64,000 bases of DNA. Source: Synergistaceae bacterium. GTDB lineage: Bacteria > Synergistota > Synergistia > Synergistales > Aminobacteriaceae. Location of the stretch: assembly GCA_031267575.1 (NCBI GenBank), contig JAIRYN010000030.1:18240-82239 (forward strand). Direction: 5' to 3'. Shown piece by piece: positions 1 through 7,758 of the stretch (position 1 is its first letter; the number at the start of each line of letters is the position of its first letter). The position numbers were made by a program, and so were the translations under genes. The notes under the pieces are model-generated. The model was given only the letters and a program-made list of their open reading frames with translations, was not told the DNA's origin and made no database searches.

Positions 1-320
1 AACCGGGACCCATCGTTTCCCTGGGAGAGTTCACCAGTAACCTGGCCGGAGCGGGCAGACACATCATCAGTTTTACCGCCTCCGTGGAGGTCCTGAACGT
101 GAAGGCGACGGAGCTGTTCAGTTCTCCGGGTTGGCTTTTGCGGGTCAAAAACGAAATTCTGTTGATCGTGAAAGATAAGATCTACGAAGACCTCACTAGC
201 GCCGAGGGGGCACTTCAGTTCTCGGAGGAGATCAAACGGGCCCTCAATTCCCAGCTTCCTGAAATCCAAGGGGAAGGTCCGGTGGTGCGAGTTTTGTTTG
301 AAACGTTTGTCTTACAGTAG
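1..320 (+). CDS. fliL: FliL C-terminal part (flagellar basal-body protein), truncated by window edge
   Basis: The reading frame that is open from base 3 to the stop at 318-320 encodes about 105 residues, beginning PGPIVSLGEF and ending VRVLFETFVLQ. The pattern of a Pro-x-x-SLGEFT-NL start, a beta strand, then a long helix (EILLIVKDKIYEDL) and a final VLFETFVLQ strand is the C-terminal periplasmic half of FliL, which stabilises the stator around the basal body. The N-terminal membrane helix lies outside the window. It is followed 106 bp later by fliM, the usual gene order. Assignment rests on fold pattern and context, so it is good but not certain. Confidence 0.8.
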   Translation, partial: PGPIVSLGEFTSNLAGAGRHIISFTASVEVLNVKATELFSSPGWLLRVKNEILLIVKDKIYEDLTSAEGALQFSEEIKRALNSQLPEIQGEGPVVRVLFETFVLQ

Positions 321-426
321 AACACCCGATCAGTGGTTTGGGTAGAGACACGTGGCCGAGCGTTTTTCAAGGTATACAGTAGGGACGCGCGACCGCGCGT
401 CTGTTAAAGCAGGCAGGTGAGGATTT

Positions 427-1452
427 ATGACTCCCGATGTGTTGTCTCAAAGCGAAATAGATTCCCTATTAAACGCGTTGACCAGCGGCTCCGTGGACCT
501 CGATTCCATGACGCGGGATTCGAGCGAGTACAAAATCAAGGTTTACGACTTCAAGCGCCCCGACAAGTTCAGCAAAGATCATTTGAGGGCCATCCAGATG
601 ATTCACGAGGCTTTTGCCCGCCAGTTGTCCACCGTGATGTCGACTCTCATTCGCTCCATCGTTTCGGCGGAGGTGGCCTCCGTGGACCAGCTGGCTTACG
701 AGGAGTTTTTGAACTCCCTGGTACAGCCGACGGTGATAGGAACCCTGGAGATGTACCCCTTCAACGGAAACGCGCTAATCGAGGTCAACCCGAACTTGGT
801 TTTCTCCATTATCGACAGGCTCTTGGGCGGCAAGGGAGAGTTCACGGGTAAGGCTAGGGAACTTACGGATATAGAAAAAACCGTTACCGAACGCGTGCTC
901 ATGCGGATGTTGGAACTTCTGGAAGAGAGCTGGAGCACGGTGGTGGACGTCCGGTTTCGTTTCGAGACTATGGAAAGCAACCCCTTTTTCGTGCAGATTT
1001 GTCCTCCTCGGGACATGGTTCTTCTGGTCATCATGAAAATGAAGGTTGGGGATGTAGAGGGCATGATCAGTCTTTGTATTCCCTATTTCCTTATGGAGCC
1101 CATGATCGACAAACTTTCTTCGCAACAGTGGTTTGTCTCCACCAGCCGCAAAAACGACGAGGACGCGAGGGAAAACCTGATGAGGACCCTTGATCGGGTG
1201 AAACTTCCTCTAGGGCTGGAGTTGGGGCACACCATCCTGAGTTTGGTCGACGTCTACAATCTTCAAGAGGGAGACGTGATCAAGCTGGACGAATCGGTCC
1301 ATGACGATGTGGACGTGCGGGTGGGGAACTACGTCAGATTTAAGGCGAAGCCGGGCACTGTAGCCGGTCGGCTGGCGGTCGAGGTAACAAGCGTCGTCCA
1401 GACGGAGGAATTTGCCGAGGTCGAGGCCGAAGGAGGAAAAAATGATGGATGA
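427..1452 (+). CDS. fliM: Flagellar motor switch protein FliM
   Basis: This is a 341-residue protein of normal FliM length. FliM forms the C-ring with FliG and FliN/FliY and receives phospho-CheY, which reverses the motor. The N terminus carries the CheY-binding helix (LSQSEIDSLL, residues 6-15). The middle CheC-like domain follows, including the stretch FKRPDKFSKDHLRAIQ near residue 43 and LLGGKGEF near residue 133. A C-terminal SpoA domain is visible as DVYNLQEGDVIKLDESVHDDVDV near residue 275. The ATG at 427 has a Shine-Dalgarno-like AGGTGAGG just upstream. The end overlaps the start of fliY by 11 bp, which suggests translational coupling. Confidence 0.95.
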   Translation: MTPDVLSQSEIDSLLNALTSGSVDLDSMTRDSSEYKIKVYDFKRPDKFSKDHLRAIQMIHEAFARQLSTVMSTLIRSIVSAEVASVDQLAYEEFLNSLVQPTVIGTLEMYPFNGNALIEVNPNLVFSIIDRLLGGKGEFTGKARELTDIEKTVTERVLMRMLELLEESWSTVVDVRFRFETMESNPFFVQICPPRDMVLLVIMKMKVGDVEGMISLCIPYFLMEPMIDKLSSQQWFVSTSRKNDEDARENLMRTLDRVKLPLGLELGHTILSLVDVYNLQEGDVIKLDESVHDDVDVRVGNYVRFKAKPGTVAGRLAVEVTSVVQTEEFAEVEAEGGKNDG

Positions 1453-2566
1453 ACTACTCAGCCAGGATGAAATAAACGCGCTTCTTAGCGGGGGAGATTT
1501 TTCCGCGTCCTCGTCGGATCTATCCACGGAGGATTCTCAAATTCTGGAGGAAGTGGCGTCCATTTTCTCCAACGCCGAAAGCAGTGTGTTCGGCATGTTG
1601 GCAGGTCAGGACGTCAATTCACGCATCGTCGAGACGGTAGTGTGCACTCAGGCGGAGTTCAAAAATAAATTGACGGAAAACCCCTTTGTGTTTCGCACAA
1701 CCCTCGGAGGGTTTCAGGACATTCCACTGATTTTCGTCGTCGACTACCGGGGCGCTCTGACCTTAGCCGACCTCATGATGGGAGGCGAGGGCAAAGAGCT
1801 TCCCGAAGAGGCGAGTGAACTTTATTTGAACGCAGCTCAGGAAGGCTTGAGTCAGGTGGTGGGTTCTGCCTTCACCAGTTTGAGCGGCCTTCTCGGAGGC
1901 CGCCGTTTGATGCCTGAGAACACCACTTCCGCCCTGGAACAAGAGGATTGGAAGCCTTTCATCGACTTGGGCGAAGACGGTAAAATATGGAATAGCTTGG
2001 TGAGCGTGACGATTGGTGGACTGGAGCCATTCGAGGTAAGGGTGGTTTTACCGATGGACTCCGCGCAATCCATAGCCTCCAACATCCGCCAAATCATGGG
2101 AGAGCAGTCTTCCAAGCCAGCGGCCCCACCGCCGGGAGGAAAAACGCCTCCTCCGCCCTCTTCTTCTTCTTCTTCTTCTTCTTCTCCTCCTTCTTCTCCT
2201 TCCTCCGCCTCTTTTCCTCCTCCCCATGGGGCGCAACAGCCTGCGCCTATAGTGGACGTGCATCCCGCGGAGTTCACTCCCCTGATCTCCAAAGGATCGG
2301 GAACGGGAAGCGGGAATATCGACCTAATCGCGGACATACCGGTTCGTGTTACTGTGGAGCTGGGGAAAACGCGGAAAAACATCTCCGAGATTTTGGCTAT
2401 TTCTACGGGGTCTGTGATCGAACTGGATAAAATGGCCGGGGAACCCGTGGACGTTCTTGTCAACGGAAAATTGATAGCTAAGGGCGAAGTTGTCGTGATA
2501 GACGAAAATTTTGGCGTGAGGATTACGGAAGTTTTGAATCGGTCATCCAAAGCTCATTCGGTATAA
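1442..2566 (+). CDS. fliY: Flagellar motor switch phosphatase FliY (CheC + FliN domains)
   Basis: The protein is 374 residues from the ATG at 1442, which sits behind AGGAGGAAAA inside the end of fliM; a second ATG at 1445 is also possible. A CheY-binding motif (LSQDEINALL) opens the protein. It is followed by a CheC-type phosphatase region (about residues 40-210) and a serine/proline linker (about 215-260). A FliN/SpoA domain follows (IPVRVTVELGKTRKNISEIL, then a GSVIELDKMAGEPVDVLVNG pattern). This is the FliY architecture known from Bacillus and Thermotoga, where it removes phosphate from CheY-P and builds the C-ring. The linker is coded by a run of TTC-type repeats. A longer start at 1412 would run into fliM and has no ribosome site. 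Confidence 0.93.
   Translation: MMDELLSQDEINALLSGGDFSASSSDLSTEDSQILEEVASIFSNAESSVFGMLAGQDVNSRIVETVVCTQAEFKNKLTENPFVFRTTLGGFQDIPLIFVVDYRGALTLADLMMGGEGKELPEEASELYLNAAQEGLSQVVGSAFTSLSGLLGGRRLMPENTTSALEQEDWKPFIDLGEDGKIWNSLVSVTIGGLEPFEVRVVLPMDSAQSIASNIRQIMGEQSSKPAAPPPGGKTPPPPSSSSSSSSSPPSSPSSASFPPPHGAQQPAPIVDVHPAEFTPLISKGSGTGSGNIDLIADIPVRVTVELGKTRKNISEILAISTGSVIELDKMAGEPVDVLVNGKLIAKGEVVVIDENFGVRITEVLNRSSKAHSV
2158..2222 (+). repeat. TTC-type trinucleotide microsatellite inside fliY
   Basis: A run of about ten TCT/TTC units followed by CCT/TCT variants encodes a polyserine-proline linker between the CheC and FliN parts of FliY. The period is three, so slippage changes linker length without breaking the frame. 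Confidence 0.85.
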
Positions 2567-2691
2567 AGCGCGACCACGCAAGGGTTGTTTTCACATCGCT
2601 TGGAGTTTGCACCGACTAAGGGAGAAATAGGGAGAAATGCGGGGGTTAGACTGTTGTACGTCGTTTTCCCTTTGGGCGCGCAAGATCGTGG

Positions 2692-2697
2692 TATAAT
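2692..2697 (+). promoter_or_regulatory. Putative -10 box ahead of cheY
   Basis: A perfect TATAAT lies in the 261-bp gap between fliY and cheY, about 130 bp before cheY. The -35 region is weak, but the base before TATAAT fits an extended -10. It suggests that cheY onward can be transcribed separately from fliLMY. The rest of the gap holds no gene that I can see. Confidence 0.4.
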
Positions 2698-2827
2698 CCT
2701 TTAAAAGAAAAGTGACAAATGGATGGTGAACCGATAGACAACGATCAAAGTCTGAGGGTTCGACCTCATATTTGGGTGAGGGCGACGGATTTTGACGGGA
2801 GAATCTTAATTTAATGAGGGGTGCAGC

Positions 2828-3190
2828 ATGGGCAAAAAGGTTCTTATAGTTGATGACGCTGCCTTTATGCGTATGATGTTGAAGGATATTCTTCAAAAAA
2901 ACGATTTCGAGGTCGTGGGAGAAGCGGAGAATGGCAAGTTGGGAGTTGCGGCTTACCAGAAGTTTAAACCCGACATCGTAACTATGGACATTACTATGCC
3001 TGAGATGAACGGTATCGACGCGGTCAAGGCGATCAAAGCGCTGGATTCCGCGGCGAAGATTGTGATGGTTTCCGCTATGGGACAGCAGCCGATGGTGATC
3101 GAGGCCATTCAGGCGGGCGCCAATGATTTTATTGTGAAACCCTTCCAGCCGGAGCGTGTCATTGAGGCCATCTCCAAAGTTCTGGATTAA
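2828..3190 (+). CDS. cheY: Chemotaxis response regulator CheY
   Basis: A single receiver domain of 120 residues. The acidic pocket is D9-D10, the phosphorylated aspartate is D54 (VTMDITMP), the switch residue is S82 (VMVSAMG) and the conserved lysine is K104 (IVKPF). There is no output domain, as expected for CheY, which diffuses from the CheA kinase to FliM. It lies between fliY, its phosphatase, and fliO, an arrangement familiar from Gram-positive and Thermotoga flagellar operons. ATG at 2828 follows a GAGGGG ribosome site. Confidence 0.95.
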   Translation: MGKKVLIVDDAAFMRMMLKDILQKNDFEVVGEAENGKLGVAAYQKFKPDIVTMDITMPEMNGIDAVKAIKALDSAAKIVMVSAMGQQPMVIEAIQAGANDFIVKPFQPERVIEAISKVLD

Positions 3191-3231
3191 GGAGTTGTAA
3201 GGTCACGGGAGAATTTGGTCTTGCGCCTTAT

Positions 3232-3531
3232 TTGAGTCGTATGTTTTTGGCTTTAGCCATGATGGGCGTGATAGCGTTTATTTTTGTGGGTTGGGCCAAA
3301 AAAAAAGGTTGGGTAAGGCGAAACGAGGCGAATGTGAAGATTATGGCATCCTTGCCTTTAGGTAAGGATGTTTTTTTCGTTTTACGTTGCGGCCCCGAGG
3401 TCTGGGCTTTGACTTCTGGGCCTGGGGGAACCCGTCTCTTGAGTAGGTGGAAGTATGACGAATGGCTTGTCTTGGAAGAAAAAACACAACAAGACGACGG
3501 ACTTGGAAACGACTCAAAACACGAAAGTTAG
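3232..3531 (+). CDS. fliO: FliO-like flagellar export assembly protein
   Basis: A 99-residue protein with one N-terminal membrane helix (MFLALAMMGVIAFIFVGW), a basic KKK segment and a short soluble domain containing VKIMASLPLGKDVFFVLRCG and a WLVLEE end. This matches FliO, the scaffold that helps build the FliP-FliR export gate. FliO is poorly conserved, so position directly before fliP carries weight. The start is unsettled: TTG at 3232 or ATG at 3241, neither with a well-placed ribosome site. The end overlaps the likely fliP start by 77 bp. Confidence 0.75.
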   Translation: MSRMFLALAMMGVIAFIFVGWAKKKGWVRRNEANVKIMASLPLGKDVFFVLRCGPEVWALTSGPGGTRLLSRWKYDEWLVLEEKTQQDDGLGNDSKHES

Positions 3532-4378
3532 GTGTGTCGCGTTTTCGCGTCTTTTCGTTCGTTTCTTTGTCCGCTTAGTGGTGGTGTTTTGGATTTTTGC
3601 CGCTCTGGTGGGGGACGCGCCTTTGGGGTTTGTCTCCCTGGAGGGGGTAATCATGGGGATTGCGGAGGGCGCTCCGGCGGATACGCCGATGGTTTCCTTC
3701 CCCACGTTGCAATTGGGCATCGCCCCTGGAGATTCCCCTGAAGACGTGGCTCTCTCCTTGCAGATCCTGCTACTCTTGACCGTCTTGAGCCTGGCCCCAG
3801 CTATCTTGTTGATGTTGACGAGTTTTACGAGAATCGTGGTGGTGCTGGGCTTCATCCAGCGTTCTATCGGATTACAACAGACGCCGCCCCAGCAGACCAT
3901 CGTGGGACTGGCCCTTTTTCTCACACTTTTCACCATGTACCCCACCTGGAATCGAATCTACGAGCGGGGGATGGCCCCTTACCTGTCGGGAAGCGTCAAC
4001 TCCAGCCAGGCCTGGGAGGAGACTATCACTCCCATCCGAGAGTTCATGTTCCGCTACACGCGGCAGGAGGAGTTGTCCTTGATGATTTCTATGTCGGAAA
4101 TCGTGCGTCCCAACAACCAGGAGGAGGTTCCCACACGGATATTGATCCCCGCGTTCATGCTGAGTGAACTCAAAACGGCCTTTCAGATGGGCGTGGTGAT
4201 TTACATCCCCTTCATCGTCGTGGACATGGTGGTGTCCAGCGTTCTTCTGGCGATGGGCATGATGATGCTGCCTCCTATGATGATCTCTCTGCCCTTCAAA
4301 ATACTGCTTTTTGTTATGGCCGATGGGTGGAACCTGGTCATCATGAGCCTTCTCAAAAGCTTCACCAACGTGTCCTAA
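3455..4378 (+). CDS. fliP: Flagellar type III export gate protein FliP
   Basis: FliP forms the core ring of the export gate with FliQ and FliR. The mature part is unmistakable: LQILLLLTVLSLAPAILLMLTSFTRIV, then a large periplasmic loop, then a hydrophobic end containing LPPMMISLPFKILLFVMADGW. The protein is 307 residues from the ATG at 3455, longer than usual, because about 65 residues precede the domain, including a probable signal helix (FVRLVVVFWIFAAL). The ATG at 3455 has GTAGGTGGAAG upstream and gives a long overlap with fliO; an internal start, for example TTG near 3503, would give a more typical length. Confidence 0.93.
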   Translation: MTNGLSWKKKHNKTTDLETTQNTKVRCVAFSRLFVRFFVRLVVVFWIFAALVGDAPLGFVSLEGVIMGIAEGAPADTPMVSFPTLQLGIAPGDSPEDVALSLQILLLLTVLSLAPAILLMLTSFTRIVVVLGFIQRSIGLQQTPPQQTIVGLALFLTLFTMYPTWNRIYERGMAPYLSGSVNSSQAWEETITPIREFMFRYTRQEELSLMISMSEIVRPNNQEEVPTRILIPAFMLSELKTAFQMGVVIYIPFIVVDMVVSSVLLAMGMMMLPPMMISLPFKILLFVMADGWNLVIMSLLKSFTNVS

Positions 4379-4385
4379 TCGTAAC

Positions 4386-4412
4386 CTGGACAAACTGGAC
4401 AAACTGGACAAA
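4386..4412 (+). repeat. Three tandem 9-bp units before fliQ
   Basis: CTGGACAAA occurs three times in a row between fliP and fliQ, just before the fliQ ribosome site. It is one of many such duplications in the window. Confidence 0.9.
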
Positions 4413-4436
4413 AGGGAGAGAAAGGAGCAGAAGAGG

Positions 4437-4712
4437 ATGGGCATCGACCCTATCAGCATGTACGACATTTTGAGCGGAGCGGTGTGGACAATGCTCGTCG
4501 TTGCCCTTCCTATTCTGCTAGTGGCGATGGTGGTGGGTCTTTTGATCGGTATTGTACAGACTGCCACCTCTATTCAAGAACAGACCCTGATCTTTATCCC
4601 GAAGATCCTGGCGGTGTTTCTTTTTATTGTACTGATCGGCCCCTGGATGGCCGCCAAGGTTCTGACTCTGACTCAGGATATTTTGGGACAGCTCGAAAGA
4701 TTCATACAATGA
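4437..4712 (+). CDS. fliQ: Flagellar export gate protein FliQ
   Basis: A 91-residue protein with two membrane helices (TMLVVALPILLVAMVVGLLIG and a second hydrophobic helix ending in LIGPWMAAKV) separated by the conserved loop QTATSIQEQTLIFIPKIL. These are the hallmarks and the usual length of FliQ, which packs around FliP-FliR in the export gate. The ATG follows an AGGAGCAGAAGAGG purine-rich site. It lies in the standard order fliP-fliQ-fliR. Confidence 0.95.
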   Translation: MGIDPISMYDILSGAVWTMLVVALPILLVAMVVGLLIGIVQTATSIQEQTLIFIPKILAVFLFIVLIGPWMAAKVLTLTQDILGQLERFIQ

Positions 4713-4768
4713 GACTACTAGTGAAACTACTGATGAGACTACTAGTGAAACTACTAATGAAACCACAA
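4711..4768 (+). repeat. Imperfect 24-bp tandem duplication between fliQ and fliR
   Basis: The unit GAGACTACTAGTGAAACTAC is present twice, with a further degenerate partial copy, filling nearly the whole 66-bp gap between fliQ and fliR. Confidence 0.85.
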
Positions 4769-4778
4769 TAAGACTACT

Positions 4779-5576
4779 ATGAGACCTTTTGAAGTTCCTG
4801 TCCAACTTTTGATCGTTTATTTCCTAATACACCTTCGCTTTGTGGGCATGTTATTTACATCCCCCTTGTTTTTGGCGACGGCGATGCCTATTCCCTTCAG
4901 GTTTCTTTGCGCCGCGCTGTTAACCATGGCCTCGGCGGGAGCACTGGGCAATAAGTTGGAGACTTTTTACGTTCCCATAGTTCTTTTTGAAAGTTGGATT
5001 TCGATTTTTATCTTAGCTCTGCGGGAATTGATGATCGGCACCGCGTTGGGGCTTCTAACGGCGCTGCCTTTAACGGCTCTGCAGGTTTCTGGGGAGCAGA
5101 TCGGTACCGCTATGGGTATCTCCATGGCCAGTGTGATGGACCCTTTGACGCAGCGCCAGTCTTCTATTCTGGATCAAATGCAATTTTTAGTGGGGCTTTG
5201 GTTTTATTTTCGCTGGAACGGGCACCTTCTGATGATACAGGCCGTGGTAGAGAGTTTAAGCCTCGTGCCACTGGCAAAACTCTCTCTGGTTCCCGCGAGC
5301 GATATGGCCTTGGGTGAATGGTTTTCGGGCGTTTTTCACCTCGCTCTTGAGATCGTTATCCCCTTTTACTGCGCGCTTTTGTTGGCGGACGTTGGATTAG
5401 GGTTCCTGGCCCGCACGGTTCCCCAGATGAATATCTTCGTTCTAGGCCTGCCCTTGAAACTTGCTTTGGGGTTCTTCGTTTTGACGCTAGCGCTACCGCT
5501 GTGCGTGGACCTGATTTATGACCACATAGAGCGCTGGATTCAATTCGCGCTTTCTAGCGCGACGGCTTGGCGCTAA
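4779..5576 (+). CDS. fliR: Flagellar export gate protein FliR
   Basis: A 265-residue membrane protein with six or so hydrophobic helices. Family features include FVGMLFTSPLFLATAMPIPF near the start, GEQIGTAMGISMASVMDP in the middle (the conserved GxxIGxxMGxxxAxxxDP pattern) and LARTVPQMNIFVLGLPLKL near the end. FliR closes the FliP ring of the flagellar type III gate. It starts with ATG at 4779 and its stop overlaps possible flhB starts. Confidence 0.95.
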   Translation: MRPFEVPVQLLIVYFLIHLRFVGMLFTSPLFLATAMPIPFRFLCAALLTMASAGALGNKLETFYVPIVLFESWISIFILALRELMIGTALGLLTALPLTALQVSGEQIGTAMGISMASVMDPLTQRQSSILDQMQFLVGLWFYFRWNGHLLMIQAVVESLSLVPLAKLSLVPASDMALGEWFSGVFHLALEIVIPFYCALLLADVGLGFLARTVPQMNIFVLGLPLKLALGFFVLTLALPLCVDLIYDHIERWIQFALSSATAWR

Positions 5577-6676
5577 CGCCGCGTCCCGTGATCATGCCAC
5601 TTTCTTTCGTCTTTGACTTACAATTTTTCGCCCAGGAACGCACGGAACCGGCGACGCCCAAAAAACGTCAAAAGGTACGCTCTGAGGGTAAGATATGTAA
5701 GAGCCGAGACTTGACCGCCGCCGTGGAAATTCTGGCCGGGCTTCTAGGTCTGTGGGTCTTGGGAAGCCGTATGGGAAGCGGTCTGGTGGATTATATGCGA
5801 GAGACCATTACCTTCATGGGGGACGGGGTTCTGCTACAAGCGGGGTGGTTTTACTCGTTGGAGTACGGGGCTTTATGGGCCTACTTTGACGCTTGGTTAT
5901 TGCTGGGCCTTATCATTGCGGCGTTTGTCACGGGCATAACGATCAAACAAGTGGGCTGGGTCATCAGCTTTGAACCCTTCAAATTAGACTTCGAACGTCT
6001 TAACCCCGTGTCGGGGATGAAAAAAATTCTGTCCGCGAGATCTTTGGTGGAGCTTTTGAAGGGACTTTTGAAGGCGACGGTTTTCTGCGTTGTTATTTAC
6101 ATCGCTCTAAGGGAAAAACTTCCGATTGCCGTGCGCGCGATGCAAATCCCTCTGGAGGAGGGTGCCCTGCAGCTCTGGGATCTCCTTTGGGATTTGGCGA
6201 TGCGCCTGGCCGTTATGCTTCTGATCATGGCTTTGGCCGACTACCTGTACCAAAAATGGGATTTCGAGAAGTCCATACGAATGAGTAAGCAAGAAATCAA
6301 GGAGGAGTACAGACAGACGGAAGGCGACCCTCAGATCAAGAATAAGATCCGCCAGAAGCAGCGCGAATTAGCCAAGAAAAGGATGATGTCCTCCGTTCCC
6401 AAGGCGGATGTGGTCATTACGAACCCTACCACGCTGGCGATAGCTTTAATGTATGATCGCGGCGTAATGAGCGCGCCTCAAATCGTGGCGAAGGGCAAGG
6501 GGTTGATTGCCCGGAAGATCCGGGAAATCGCCGAGGCTCACAAAGTTCCCATTGTGGAAAATAAGCCGTTAGCCTGGGCGCTCTACGAAGCCGTAGAGGT
6601 GGGCGACGAGGTTCCGGAAAAACTTTACCGTGGGGTCGCTGAGATTCTGGCGATGGCCTATAAATTGAAAAAATAA
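5567..6676 (+). CDS. flhB: Flagellar export switch protein FlhB, with variant cleavage motif
   Basis: FlhB switches export from rod/hook to filament subunits. The N terminus shows DLQFFAQERTEPATPKKRQKVRSEG, then four membrane helices, then the cytoplasmic domain with KQEIKEEYRQTEGDPQIKNKIR. The self-cleavage motif, normally Asn-Pro-Thr-His, reads Asn-Pro-Thr-Thr here (codons AAC CCT ACC ACG at 6422-6433; N286 from the first start). The scissile Asn-Pro is intact; only the usually conserved His is replaced. The start may be TTG 5567, GTG 5588 or ATG 5594; none has a clear ribosome site. flhA does not follow, so the operon ends here. Confidence 0.93.
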   Translation: MALTPRPVIMPLSFVFDLQFFAQERTEPATPKKRQKVRSEGKICKSRDLTAAVEILAGLLGLWVLGSRMGSGLVDYMRETITFMGDGVLLQAGWFYSLEYGALWAYFDAWLLLGLIIAAFVTGITIKQVGWVISFEPFKLDFERLNPVSGMKKILSARSLVELLKGLLKATVFCVVIYIALREKLPIAVRAMQIPLEEGALQLWDLLWDLAMRLAVMLLIMALADYLYQKWDFEKSIRMSKQEIKEEYRQTEGDPQIKNKIRQKQRELAKKRMMSSVPKADVVITNPTTLAIALMYDRGVMSAPQIVAKGKGLIARKIREIAEAHKVPIVENKPLAWALYEAVEVGDEVPEKLYRGVAEILAMAYKLKK

Positions 6677-6717
6677 ATTCCATCCCGTCCGTCCCGTCTA
6701 TCCCTTCACGGTTGTTG

Positions 6718-6723
6718 TATAAT
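6718..6723 (+). promoter_or_regulatory. Putative -10 box before the 6759 gene
   Basis: A perfect TATAAT lies 36 bp before the TTG start of the following gene. No strong -35 is visible. It suggests that the flagellar operon is left and a new transcript begins. Confidence 0.4.
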
Positions 6724-6758
6724 CGCTTTAGAAACAGTTTGAAAGGGGTAATAGTGCT

Positions 6759-7559
6759 TTGAAAAAATTTAAAAAAACCCTGAAGGGCAAATTTGTAGCT
6801 AAATGGGCGACGGCGTTTTTTTTAGCGTGGGTTGTGTTGTTCCTTCCTTCGCCAGCTTTTTCGGCCCCTAGCGCGGAAATGACGGAAAAAATTCTCAAAG
6901 CCTGGACCCGGCGGGAAGATTACTCCGATAGTGGGATTCAGTCGATCACCATTAAGGTAACCTATTACTCGGCAGAGTATATAGAGGCCTTGGTGCAATC
7001 GGAGGCAGAAAAAAACCTGTGGACCCAGGACGAGGCGGAGCGTTATAAGTACAATTTGTTGAAAACCTTGAACCTGGAGGAATGCATCGCTTTTCATGTG
7101 GATTTCAACACGACAGGAACACCGGTGTTTTTGCAACCCTTTGATCGTCACTTGAAACTTTACGCTGGGAAAAAGATTCTGGAACCCGTAGACTACGACA
7201 AACGATTCAATTTCAAGCTCCAAGGACAGCGTGACGGTATGATCTGGTTTCCCCGCTACGATGAGAAAACGGGCCAGAGCTTGCTTGAAGGTATCAAAGA
7301 GTTACGTTTGCTCATCAGCGGATCCATCAGTCAGGCGACCACGAAGACGGGCGACGTCCGTTTCGTATGGGACATCACGGGAGACGATCCCTCTATTTTG
7401 AACTCAGGTACAGCCACAAACCGTCTGGAGCTGGATCGCCTTATCAAAAGATTGGACAAGTTGAAAACAGATAGGTCGGGTTTGCAGGAACAGATTAACG
7501 TCATTGACAAGGAACTGAACGATGTGGATAGGCGCGTGGATGAGCTGCAACGCCAGTAG
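6759..7559 (+). CDS. Secreted protein of unknown function with C-terminal coiled coil
   Basis: I do not recognise this 266-residue protein. It has a basic start, a hydrophobic signal helix (WATAFFLAWVVLFLPSPAFS) with a likely signal-peptidase site at AFSAPS. A globular domain of mixed strands follows, including DVRFVWDITGDDPS near residue 210. The last 45 residues (LDRLIKRLDKLKTDRSGLQEQ onward) have heptad spacing and should form a coiled coil. The start is TTG 6759 behind AAAGGGG; the GTG at 6754 runs into a stop. It could be a periplasmic or outer-membrane-associated partner of the neighbouring flagellar system, but nothing in the sequence proves that. Confidence 0.6.
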   Translation: MKKFKKTLKGKFVAKWATAFFLAWVVLFLPSPAFSAPSAEMTEKILKAWTRREDYSDSGIQSITIKVTYYSAEYIEALVQSEAEKNLWTQDEAERYKYNLLKTLNLEECIAFHVDFNTTGTPVFLQPFDRHLKLYAGKKILEPVDYDKRFNFKLQGQRDGMIWFPRYDEKTGQSLLEGIKELRLLISGSISQATTKTGDVRFVWDITGDDPSILNSGTATNRLELDRLIKRLDKLKTDRSGLQEQINVIDKELNDVDRRVDELQRQ

Positions 7560-7607
7560 AGAAATCTAAAGTAGAGAAATCTAAAAGAGAAAATTCTTGT
7601 AGATTGG

Positions 7608-7752
7608 TATTACAACGGCGCTTGTGAAATATTTCGGAATATTTTCGCGAGCTTTGTAAGATTTGGTTTTTTCTTTGGCTTTATAGTCGAAGAAATACTA
7701 TACGAAACGTATCTACTAGTTATAAGTAGGTATTAGTACGTTGAAAGGATCG
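7608..7752 (+). repeat. Leader-like dispersed repeat, copy 1 (before pfkA)
   Basis: This intergenic stretch is clearly related to 34717-34894 upstream of the ankyrin gene. Shared blocks in the same order are CGGCGCTT, CGGAATATTT, TTTTTTCTTTG, ATACTAT, ATAAGTAG, TATTAGTACG and TGAAAGGATC. Both copies end at the ribosome site of the next gene. I see no inverted ends or flanking duplication, so it looks more like a shared upstream region than a transposon. Confidence 0.75.
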
Positions 7753-7758
7753 GAGTAA

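Noticed and set aside
2048..2263. Arginine-rich minus-strand frame opposite fliY
   Set aside because: It is the antisense translation of the TTC microsatellite.
2680..2827. FliA-type (sigma-28) promoter before cheY
   Set aside because: The TAAA-N15-GCCGATAA pattern is absent; the visible -10 is of the housekeeping type.
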